From NCBI GenBank assembly GCA_016875925.1, contig VGOO01000005.1, forward strand, positions 1-33,785: DNA of 33,785 bases, read 5' to 3'. The notes under the pieces are model-generated. The model had not been told where the DNA came from and did no database searches. It was given only the letters and a program-made list of their open reading frames with translations. This stretch comes from Chloroflexota bacterium (GTDB taxonomy: Bacteria; Chloroflexota; Dehalococcoidia; GIF9; UBA5629). Position numbers and translations under genes: made by a program. Shown piece by piece: positions 27,245-33,785 of this stretch; within the stretch, counting starts at the first letter, position 1, and every line of letters begins with the position of its first letter.

Positions 27245-28105
27245 ATGGAAGAACAAATCCAGTCTTTTCTCACCTATCTGATGAATGAGAAAAGATACTC
27301 CGCAAACACTTTGGCATCGTATAGTAGCGACCTACGGCAGCTCTGTGCGTATGCAGCGTCACAGAGCAAAGCTAGAGGCGATACTGCTTCTGTCGGAGCC
27401 GAGCTTAATACTGAGACCCTAGCAGGATATATGCGCAACCTTAGAGAGCGAAGGTACACCCTATCTACAGTAGCACGTAAGGTGGCTGCAGCCAAATCAT
27501 TTCTCAGGTTCCTGGCAGAGACGGGCAAGTTAAGCAATGACTTGAGTTCGCAATTGGCTTCACCACATGTTAACAAATCGGCGCCTAGGCCATTATCTAT
27601 CTCAGAGGTGCGCCGTCTGCTGGCAGAACCGGGCAAGGCCAATGCATTCGAGAGTAAAAGAGACAAAGCTATGCTAGAACTGCTCTATGCTACTGGTCTC
27701 AGGGCCAGCGAGATGGTTGGATTGAATGTGAAGGATGTCGATGTGCGAAGTAGTAAAGTACTCTGTTTCAATCGCAACGCTAAGGCGCGCGTTATCCCTC
27801 TTGAGCAGCGTATTGTTCAGTTATTAAGAGAATACATTGCTGGGGCTCGCCCCCAATTGGTAAAAAGTGAGGAAGAGGATGCCTTATTCGTCAATCACAG
27901 AGGCGAACGGTTAACGCGTCAGGGTTTCTGGAAGATCATTCAGGGTTATGCTGACAAGATTGGACTCAAGAATGCTGTCACGCCACGTACACTGCGCCAC
28001 AGTTTTGCGGTACACAGGCTAAAAGGCGGTACAGATTTACAGTCTGTACAGCAATTGCTGGGGCATGCGCACATCTCAACTACACGTGTTTATAAGCAGG
28101 CATAA
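27245..28105 (+). CDS. XerC/XerD-type tyrosine recombinase
   Basis: The 286-residue protein has an N-terminal SAM-like core-binding domain (residues ~1-90; MNEKRYSANTLASYSSDLRQ) and a C-terminal catalytic domain. The catalytic residues visible are Arg in ATGLRASEMVGL, Lys in NAKARVIPL, Arg in LRHSFAVH, His in QQLLGHAHISTT, and the nucleophile Tyr in RVYKQA. The box II His is replaced by Arg (TPRTLRH where TPHTLRH is usual). The chain ends three residues after the Tyr, shorter than most XerC. It may act in chromosome dimer resolution or be an element-type recombinase. It is divergent from rpsB. The ATG is weakly supported by a ribosome site. Confidence 0.88.
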   Translation: MEEQIQSFLTYLMNEKRYSANTLASYSSDLRQLCAYAASQSKARGDTASVGAELNTETLAGYMRNLRERRYTLSTVARKVAAAKSFLRFLAETGKLSNDLSSQLASPHVNKSAPRPLSISEVRRLLAEPGKANAFESKRDKAMLELLYATGLRASEMVGLNVKDVDVRSSKVLCFNRNAKARVIPLEQRIVQLLREYIAGARPQLVKSEEEDALFVNHRGERLTRQGFWKIIQGYADKIGLKNAVTPRTLRHSFAVHRLKGGTDLQSVQQLLGHAHISTTRVYKQA

Positions 28106-28153
28106 ATACGGTTCTGAATAATGGGTATTCTAACTGTAGGCTGGAGTTAAGAA

Positions 28154-28411
28154 ATGTCAAAGAAATCCAAGCGAGCCAGAGCTAGACAAAGGCACCTTGA
28201 TCGACGGTTGCCACCGAGTACCGGTTTGACAACGGCGCATACTTCTACAACTACCATGCAGGACTCTAAAGCATTGACATCATCTGAGGAATCACCATAC
28301 GTTGCATTATCTTCTCGATACCGGTATGTATTACCCGAGCTAAGGATCATTGGAATCATCAGTGGCGTTCTATTTTTCATCCTGATCATATTGTCTTTCG
28401 TCTTGAGATAA
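28154..28411 (+). CDS. Small single-pass membrane protein of unknown function
   Basis: The 85-residue product has a strongly basic N terminus (MSKKSKRARARQRHLDRRL), a Ser/Thr-rich middle, then SSRYRYVLPELRIIG and one C-terminal transmembrane helix ending at FVLR. The basic N terminus suggests it faces the cytoplasm, with the helix near the C terminus. GGAG lies seven nt before the ATG. It sits 48 bp after the recombinase and 21 bp before pcm, so it is probably cotranscribed with both. I do not recognise a named family. The coherent start, ribosome site and membrane helix make it a real gene. Confidence 0.75.
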   Translation: MSKKSKRARARQRHLDRRLPPSTGLTTAHTSTTTMQDSKALTSSEESPYVALSSRYRYVLPELRIIGIISGVLFFILIILSFVLR

Positions 28412-28432
28412 AATCTCATAGGTGACACGTGC

Positions 28433-29068
28433 GTGGGTTTGGAGTTGACTCGAGCCAGGCTGCTGGAGTACCTGAGCCGCGAAATAAGCGACAAGCGTGT
28501 CCTTCAAGCGATGGCTCGTGTGCCGCGTGAGCTTTTCGTGCTCCCTGATTATTACCACTCTGCCTACGAAGACATCCCGTTAAGCATTGGCTTTGGCCAG
28601 ACTATTTCGCAGCCGTTTATTGTTGCCCTGATGACTCAGGCTCTAAAGATTAGAGGCAATGAGAAGGTTTTAGAGGTAGGCACCGGGAGTGGCTATCAAA
28701 CTGCAATACTGGCAGAACTGGCTAGGTGGGTGGTAAGTGTGGAGCGCATTCCTCAATTAGCAGAGTCAGCTAGGGCAGTTCTGGAGAAATTGGGCTACAA
28801 TAATGTAGAAATTCACCTGGCAGGGACAACCTTGGGATGGCCGAGTGAAGCTCCCTACAACGCTATACTGGTTACTGCTGCCAGTCCTCGTGTCCCCGAT
28901 AGCTTGTTGAGGCAACTAGCTATTGGTGGCAGGCTGGTTGTGCCAGTAGGGTCGCGATGGGAGCAAGAGCTTTACCGAGTTACGAAGAGAAAAGGCGGAA
29001 ATTCCGTTGACAGATTAGGCGGTTGCCGCTTCGTACCCTTGATTGGTGACGAGGCATGGGAAGAGTGA
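28433..29068 (+). CDS. pcm: Protein-L-isoaspartate O-methyltransferase
   Basis: The 211-residue enzyme methylates isoaspartyl residues in damaged proteins with S-adenosylmethionine so that they can be repaired. Seen are VPRELFVLPDYYHSAYEDIP, the PIMT substrate motif around SIGFGQTISQPFIVALMTQA, and the SAM-binding loop EVGTGSGYQTAILAELA. After it come VVSVERIPQLAESARAVLEK and NAILVTAASPRVPDSLLRQL. The start is GTG at 28433, with AGGTG eight nt upstream. It is the last gene of the short + strand group before a convergent junction. Confidence 0.95.
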   Translation: MGLELTRARLLEYLSREISDKRVLQAMARVPRELFVLPDYYHSAYEDIPLSIGFGQTISQPFIVALMTQALKIRGNEKVLEVGTGSGYQTAILAELARWVVSVERIPQLAESARAVLEKLGYNNVEIHLAGTTLGWPSEAPYNAILVTAASPRVPDSLLRQLAIGGRLVVPVGSRWEQELYRVTKRKGGNSVDRLGGCRFVPLIGDEAWEE

Positions 29069-29077
29069 ATCTGAATT

Positions 29078-29335
29078 CTAGGTTAACTCGTAATTGACTA
29101 AACAACCTTCTTTGGCATCGATTTCTATTTTGAACAAATACTTGTTCGCGGTCTTATCTATGATGAATCTGTCGAATACGCCGTGAGACTGCGTGTTCAT
29201 CTCTCCATGCAATTCGTATACCTGGGCGTTGTTCCTGGTAATCAGGCGGTTGTCTAGAAAGCGAATCTTGGAGTTGAAGTACTTATCTTGCAGGAAAGCT
29301 TGTGCGACATTCAGTGCTTCGTCCTCAGTTAACAT
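29078..29335 (-). CDS. Small protein of unknown function
   Basis: The 85-residue product begins MLTEDEALNVAQAFLQDKYF and is predicted to be a mixed helix and strand protein without signal peptide or membrane helix. I place the start at ATG 29335, seven nt after GAGGGG. A TTG five codons upstream lies across that ribosome site and is unlikely. I recognise no family; the segment LNVAQAFLQDKY followed by beta strands faintly recalls PepSY-like small domains, which is only a guess. It converges with pcm and lies about 110 bp downstream of the ferredoxin gene. Confidence 0.65.
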   Translation of the reverse strand: MLTEDEALNVAQAFLQDKYFNSKIRFLDNRLITRNNAQVYELHGEMNTQSHGVFDRFIIDKTANKYLFKIEIDAKEGCLVNYELT

Positions 29336-29444
29336 AGTGTTTCCCCTCAATAAGTGATTTTTGTCTTCCGCCAGAGATTCGGACTCATTGTTTTTTAGAA
29401 ACTTCCCAATCGTTGGCCAAACTTAGTTGTTGGCGAAGTAGTCA

Positions 29445-30122
29445 TTATTTACTGTGTGATGCTGTGATATAAGCACTCTCTATAGGTACACCTGTTTTTG
29501 GTACCAAGGCGCCCACCGGGCAGATTGCCACGCAGGCAAGGCATGAGTTGCACCCTGCTTCTGCCAATGGGATATCAGATATGGTAGTGACGATAGTGCT
29601 GATACCCCTAAAGGCGAAATCAAGAATTCCAGTGCCTTGCTCGTGGCATATCCAAACGCATTTCCCGCATAGGACGCATTTGTTTCGATCATATATGATT
29701 AAGGGATGGCTGGAGTCTATGGGCAATCGCTGGGGAATCTTCTTGAGCCTTTTGGGTTTCAACTTAAGGCCGAGGCGGCTGGCGATACGCTGCAATTCGC
29801 AGTTTTTGTTCTTGGCACAGTTTTTGCAGTCGAGATGGTGGTGGCTCATGAGCAATTCAAATGCAGTGCTCCGCAATCTCTGCACCTTTGGGGTGTTTAG
29901 ACGTACCCTCATGCCATCTTTGGCTATTTCTGTGCAGGAAGTAGCTGGGCTTGGTCTGCCATCGATTTCGACGAAGCATAAGCGGCAAGATGCAAGCTGT
30001 GGATTCACATCTCGTATGGCACATAAGTTTGGAATATAAAAGCCGTTATCAAGGGTTGTCCACAGTAGATTGCTACCAGCCTTTGCCTTCACCTCAGCGC
30101 CATCGATAGTCAGGTTGATCAT
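29445..30122 (-). CDS. HoxU/NuoG-like iron-sulfur subunit (2Fe-2S, His-Cys3 and two 4Fe-4S sites)
   Basis: The 225-residue protein has the N-terminal module of NADH dehydrogenase subunit G, HoxU and NADP-reducing hydrogenases without any catalytic domain. In order: a [2Fe-2S] ferredoxin domain (Cys at ~34, then CRLC and SC), a His-Cys3 cluster site (HHHLDCKNCAKNKNCELQ), and two 4Fe-4S motifs (CVLCGKCVWIC and CNSCLACVAICP). It would carry electrons between an NADH/ferredoxin module and a hydrogenase or formate dehydrogenase. No such partner is in the window. MobB lies 51 bp upstream on the same strand, which hints at a molybdenum enzyme partner such as formate dehydrogenase (inference). Confidence 0.9.
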   Translation of the reverse strand: MINLTIDGAEVKAKAGSNLLWTTLDNGFYIPNLCAIRDVNPQLASCRLCFVEIDGRPSPATSCTEIAKDGMRVRLNTPKVQRLRSTAFELLMSHHHLDCKNCAKNKNCELQRIASRLGLKLKPKRLKKIPQRLPIDSSHPLIIYDRNKCVLCGKCVWICHEQGTGILDFAFRGISTIVTTISDIPLAEAGCNSCLACVAICPVGALVPKTGVPIESAYITASHSK

Positions 30123-30173
30123 GCTTGCATTTCGCAGTTGTGGGAATATGCGGGGTTGTTTCCTACATTCATC

Positions 30174-30821
30174 TCAGCTTATGCCTTTTTTATAAGATAT
30201 GTCTATGATTTCAATCGCTTGCCTGTAATCGGCGTTTGAAGTCATGGCTATCAGGGTGTTAATTATCATTTCCTGGTTGGTGGCATTGAGCTTACGAGGG
30301 ACGCTGTTTACATAAACGCTGATGCGTTTATTCCCAGACTTTATAAGATTGCTTTCGACAAAGTCGGTTAAGCTTTCGATGTCATCGATTTGGAATTGCC
30401 TGACACTGCTTTGTAGAGGCTCATCGGTAACTACAGCTACAAGATTTTTGAGACCACACAAAGGTGCTCCTATCTGCTTGCGGTGAACCTCTATCTTAGG
30501 TGCATCGCATTGCTTGAAACCCTCAGCGATCACGATGTCATAGTCCTCATTAAAGAGACGTGTTATCTCTTCAAGGGGAGGGTCGTATGTTGTGGGCTTG
30601 ACTAACACTATACCGTCTGGGGAACTGGTGGCGGTAGCTTCGCTTCCTGCTTGGATATGCCGCCAGCTGTCCTTGCCTGGCTTGTCGGCGAATTCCCTAT
30701 GTGTAGTATGCTTCACGGTTGCCACTCTGTAACCTCTTGACTTCAGCGCTGAAACTAGCTTTTCTATGAGAGTGGTCTTGCCTGATTTTGACTTTCCTAC
30801 TATTGATAGTGTTAGTGGCAT
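30174..30821 (-). CDS. mobB: Molybdopterin-guanine dinucleotide biosynthesis protein MobB
   Basis: The 215-residue P-loop protein has the Walker A motif VGKSKSGKTTLIEKLV at the N terminus, VATVKHTTH, DKPGKDSWRHIQAGSEATAT and IVIAEGFKQCDAPKIEVHRK, all typical of MobB. MobB assists MobA in attaching GMP to molybdopterin for formate dehydrogenases and related enzymes. It is about 40 residues longer than the E. coli protein, with a C-terminal extension of unknown role (from ~165). A ribosome site is not obvious. It precedes the ferredoxin gene and is divergent from the response regulator. Confidence 0.93.
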   Translation of the reverse strand: MPLTLSIVGKSKSGKTTLIEKLVSALKSRGYRVATVKHTTHREFADKPGKDSWRHIQAGSEATATSSPDGIVLVKPTTYDPPLEEITRLFNEDYDIVIAEGFKQCDAPKIEVHRKQIGAPLCGLKNLVAVVTDEPLQSSVRQFQIDDIESLTDFVESNLIKSGNKRISVYVNSVPRKLNATNQEMIINTLIAMTSNADYRQAIEIIDISYKKGIS

Positions 30822-30998
30822 TTTTCTGTTGATCTGTTAGTGTCTTACTGTGCTGGGAATCTGAAGGCAGGATTGTCGTATTTTGAATTTCAATAGTTTA
30901 CAGTATTCGGCTAGGTGATTCAAAATAGCTTGATATCTTGCAAGTTCGGAACACTGTAATGGTTTTGTGGGCTTATACCTTTATTAAAGACTATAGGC

Positions 30999-31028
30999 TT
31001 GAATGTGGAATTATACACACACTATAAT
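30999..31028 (+). promoter_or_regulatory. Candidate promoter of the two-component system
   Basis: TTGAAT (30999-31004), an 18-bp spacer and a perfect TATAAT (31023-31028). The response regulator start is 29 nt downstream, with GGGGGTGA as ribosome site. The rest of the 235-bp divergent region holds no gene. Confidence 0.55.
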
Positions 31029-31056
31029 CAGGCTTGAGTAAAGTTTCGGGGGTGAA

Positions 31057-31722
31057 ATGAAAAAAACAGCAATCTTGTTAGCCGAAGACCATATAGTTGT
31101 TCGTGAGGGCACTAAGAAGTTGTTGGAATCACAAGCGGATTTTGAGATAGTTGGCGAAGCCAACAACGGCGAGGAGGCTGTGGAACTGACTAAAAAACTT
31201 CGTCCTGATGTGGTAGTGATGGATATAGCTATGCCTAAGTTGAGCGGGATCGAAGCAACAAAGCAAATCAAAGCGCTGTATCCAAGCACGGCTATCTTAG
31301 TGCTCACAGGTTATGACTATGATGAGTATGTCTTTGCTCTGATAGAAGCAGGGGCTGCTGGATATCTGCTGAAGGAAGCTAGTGGTGATGAGCTAATAAA
31401 TGCCATCAGGCTGGTGGTTGCGGGTGAGCCGGTGCTGCATCCAAGGATTATCCGTAAGATACTGAATAGGCTTAGAGCTCCTGTCGAAGAAACTCCGGAA
31501 ACGACTACGTTGGAACCCCTAACAGGGCGTGAGATGGAGGTGTTAGAGCTTGCATCCAGGGGTATGAGCAACGCTGAAATTGCGGATACACTCTGTCTCA
31601 GCGTGCGTACCGTTCAAGCACATCTGAGGAGTATCTTTAATAAATTGGGTGTTGGTTCACGTTCAGAGGCTATAGTCTATGCTTTGAAGAAGGGATGGCT
31701 CAGTTTGGACCAATTGCCTTAG
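31057..31722 (+). CDS. NarL/FixJ-family response regulator
   Basis: The 221-residue protein has an N-terminal receiver domain (residues ~3-120): acidic pocket ED (10-11), phospho-acceptor Asp56 in VVVMDIAMP, Thr84 in LVLTGY and Lys106 in YLLKEAS. A C-terminal LuxR-type helix-turn-helix follows (LTGREMEVLELASRGMSNAE, then LSVRTVQAHLRSIFNKL). It binds DNA and regulates transcription once phosphorylated. The start is strong. The cognate kinase gene begins 40 bp downstream on the same strand. No target operator is recognisable, and the stimulus is unknown. Confidence 0.96.
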   Translation: MKKTAILLAEDHIVVREGTKKLLESQADFEIVGEANNGEEAVELTKKLRPDVVVMDIAMPKLSGIEATKQIKALYPSTAILVLTGYDYDEYVFALIEAGAAGYLLKEASGDELINAIRLVVAGEPVLHPRIIRKILNRLRAPVEETPETTTLEPLTGREMEVLELASRGMSNAEIADTLCLSVRTVQAHLRSIFNKLGVGSRSEAIVYALKKGWLSLDQLP

Positions 31723-31762
31723 ACGTGAAAGCACTTTTTACTCTGAGACATATTGAAAAAGC

Positions 31763-33778
31763 ATGAGGTATGGAACTTCAGATACCAGGGGGGAGGGTAA
31801 GAGGCTGGTTTGGCGCAACTATCATTTTTGGTTGGTTATCTTGCTTTTTTTGATCGGCGTGGCAGTGGAATACGCAGACGTTTCTGGCTTGCTTCCCAAA
31901 ATGTCAGTTGACTCTTCATTAGGCAAAAGCTTGTACACTGCTGGACGCTTGTTGTTCCTTCTGACTATTCTGTATGCTACATTCATTTTTAGATTAAATG
32001 GTGGACTGATAGCTTTATTTTTCGCTTTGCTTGCCATGCTGCCTCAAGCTATCCTTTTTGATCAAAATAGGTTTAGTGCAGTTTTGGAAGTGACGCTTGT
32101 TGCCTTAATTGGTTCAGTCGTGTGTGCTTGGTCAGGTGTGAGAGAGCACGAAAGGCTACGATACCGCCTGCTTGCCGCAAACCTGGCAGCTACACAGGAG
32201 AAACTGAAGGATAACGTGATGGAAGCTAGCCTTAATGCTAGGAGGCTGGCCACTATCAATTCCATCTCTACGGCGCTTAGCCGATCACTCGACCCCAAAA
32301 AGATTTTGGATACCGCTGTAGGATTGCTGGTGGGAATTATGGAGATAGATATGATACTTGTTTATTCCTGCTATGAGAAAGCTGGAAGGCTTGTACTTAT
32401 GGTCTATGATGGCATTTCTGAGGAAGCGGCACAGAAGCTTGATGGCATCAGCATTGGAGAGGGTTTTAATGGACACGTAGCTGAAACCGGTGAGGCAATG
32501 ATAGTGGATTTTGCTTCCGAGGATGCACAATCAGCTCCCGATGCTATAAAAGGCATGGGTATAGTGTCTCAGGTTATCGTGCCTATGAAATCCAAGGGGC
32601 GTGTCATCGGTACTATTTGTGTAGGGATGCGCACTCCTCGTCAATTTCTGTCAGAAGAAGTCGACTTGCTGAGTACAATAGCAGGACAAATAGCATCAGC
32701 TCTGGAAAACGCATACCTCTATGATGAAGCACGGAGGATAGCTGACAAGCTTTACAAATCGGAAAGGGATTACAGAAGCTTGTTTGAAAATGCGCACGAC
32801 GCTATATGGTTTCACAATTTTGATGGAATTATGCTGGCTGCGAATACGGCAACACAAAAATTGACTGGCTATGATGTTGAGTTTTTGATTGGTATGAATG
32901 TGTCACATTTCCTTTCTAATGACAAGTTACAGCTAGCCAGGAAGGTACGCCAGAAGTTGTTAGCCAGTGAGGTAATTGAGCAACCATACGAACAGGAGTT
33001 GATGCGCAAAGACGGAACTGTAGCCACTGTAATGCTGACCTCGAGTCTAATAACCTTCGATGGCCAGCCTGTGGGGTTCCAGCATATTGCTCGCGATATT
33101 ACCGACGAGATGAGAATGCAGGATAACCTGCGATTTTATTTGCAGCAGATTACGCAGGCTCAAGAGGAAGAGCGGAAACGGATTGCACGCGAATTACATG
33201 ATGATACTGCCCAGTCATTGTTCGCTATTTCGCGGCAGATAGATAACTTTATGCGTTCTGACAGCGCATTGGATAGGCAGCAACTATCTTTTTTGCAAGA
33301 GATGCGCCATCGCATTTGCGATGCGTTGCAGGACGTGAAGCGTTTCAGCCAGGACTTGCGTCCACCAATCATAGACGATTTAGGGCTGCTTCCAGCAATT
33401 CAGTGGCTGCTCAAGCAAATTCAAGATGAGCATGGTGTGAAGAGCAAGCTGACTGTGTTAGGTCAGGAACGACGTTTTACGCCAGAAGTGGAATTGATAC
33501 TTTTCAGAATTACCCAGGAAGCTCTGAGTAATGCTTACAGGCATGCCCGTGCATCCAAAGTGGATGTAATCTTCGAGTTCAGTGAGTCCTCTATTTGTAT
33601 TGTGGTTAGTGACAATGGGAGGGGTTTTAAAGTTCCGGATAATTTTGGTGACTTATCGCGGAGCGGTAAGCTCGGCTTGTTAGGTATGCAAGAGCGCGTA
33701 TCGCTGCTGAACGGGAATATCGATGTCAAATCTGAACCCAAGAAAGGAACAATCGTGACCGTTAGGGCTTCCGTATAG
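31763..33778 (+). CDS. Membrane sensor histidine kinase with GAF and PAS domains
   Basis: The 671-residue kinase has about four N-terminal transmembrane helices (residues ~15-125) and a coiled-coil linker (~130-160). A GAF domain covers ~165-320 (ISIGEGFNGHVAETGEAMIV). A PAS domain covers ~335-455 (YRSLFENAHDAIWFHNFDG; TGYDVEFLIGMN). The HisKA_3 dimerisation domain contains the likely phospho-acceptor His479 in EEERKRIARELHDDTAQSL. The HATPase domain has ITQEALSNAYRHARASK, VSDNGRGF and GKLGLLGMQERVSLLNG. This is the NarX/LiaS/DegS class that phosphorylates NarL-type regulators, matching the gene upstream. GAF and PAS suggest a small ligand or redox signal. The stop lies 7 nt before the window end. 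Confidence 0.96.
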   Translation: MRYGTSDTRGEGKRLVWRNYHFWLVILLFLIGVAVEYADVSGLLPKMSVDSSLGKSLYTAGRLLFLLTILYATFIFRLNGGLIALFFALLAMLPQAILFDQNRFSAVLEVTLVALIGSVVCAWSGVREHERLRYRLLAANLAATQEKLKDNVMEASLNARRLATINSISTALSRSLDPKKILDTAVGLLVGIMEIDMILVYSCYEKAGRLVLMVYDGISEEAAQKLDGISIGEGFNGHVAETGEAMIVDFASEDAQSAPDAIKGMGIVSQVIVPMKSKGRVIGTICVGMRTPRQFLSEEVDLLSTIAGQIASALENAYLYDEARRIADKLYKSERDYRSLFENAHDAIWFHNFDGIMLAANTATQKLTGYDVEFLIGMNVSHFLSNDKLQLARKVRQKLLASEVIEQPYEQELMRKDGTVATVMLTSSLITFDGQPVGFQHIARDITDEMRMQDNLRFYLQQITQAQEEERKRIARELHDDTAQSLFAISRQIDNFMRSDSALDRQQLSFLQEMRHRICDALQDVKRFSQDLRPPIIDDLGLLPAIQWLLKQIQDEHGVKSKLTVLGQERRFTPEVELILFRITQEALSNAYRHARASKVDVIFEFSESSICIVVSDNGRGFKVPDNFGDLSRSGKLGLLGMQERVSLLNGNIDVKSEPKKGTIVTVRASV

Positions 33779-33785
33779 TGCCATT

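Noticed and set aside
29548-30039. Open frame of 163 codons on the plus strand
   Set aside because: Antisense to the iron-sulfur subunit, whose cysteine motifs are unmistakable.

Overview
The window reads as chromosome of a bacterium, most likely a member of Chloroflexota class Dehalococcoidia. This is inferred from gene content and order: thrS-infC-rpmI-rplT-pheS-pheT on the + strand facing a long rpsB-tsf-pyrH-frr-cdsA-dxr-rseP-ispG-proS operon, an ADP-forming acyl-CoA ligase alpha subunit, paired acyl-CoA dehydrogenases, a HoxU/NuoG-like ferredoxin and TTG starts on several housekeeping genes. No database search was possible, so the taxonomic call is tentative.

Layout. Positions 1-1759 (-) hold an EF-G-like GTPase cut by the window edge, divergent from a glycerate 2-kinase. 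Then come a secernin-like C69 peptidase, a site-2-type membrane protease with CBS domains, and two adjacent acyl-CoA dehydrogenases. Facing these is a secreted IPT/TIG plus fibronectin-like protein whose signal peptide is cut off from the mature protein by an in-frame TGA. A tRNA-Val(GAC) follows, then about 600 bp with hairpins and a frameshifted VapC/PIN toxin remnant.

The thrS-to-pheT operon starts behind a likely attenuator hairpin, and its infC appears to start on AUA. After it lies an ADP-forming acyl-CoA ligase alpha gene broken by one in-frame TAA. The minus-strand block 18524-27105 couples ribosome, elongation and recycling factors, UMP kinase, CDP-diacylglycerol synthesis, the MEP isoprenoid pathway (Dxr, IspG), intramembrane proteolysis and prolyl-tRNA charging. 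Several of its junctions are 4-7 nt overlaps. Its promoter at rpsB carries a perfect 9-bp inverted repeat.

Beyond it are a XerC/D-type recombinase, a small membrane protein, protein-L-isoaspartate methyltransferase, an unknown small protein, an orphan iron-sulfur electron-transfer subunit, MobB (molybdenum cofactor) and a NarL-type response regulator with its GAF/PAS histidine kinase.

No CRISPR array, rRNA gene, prophage or insertion sequence was seen. I did not find a clearly new multi-gene system. The most interesting points are the TGA followed by a SECIS-like hairpin in the secreted protein, the acyl-CoA dehydrogenase pair in which one partner has lost the usual catalytic Glu position, the AUA-start infC, and the promoter-embedded inverted repeat at rpsB.
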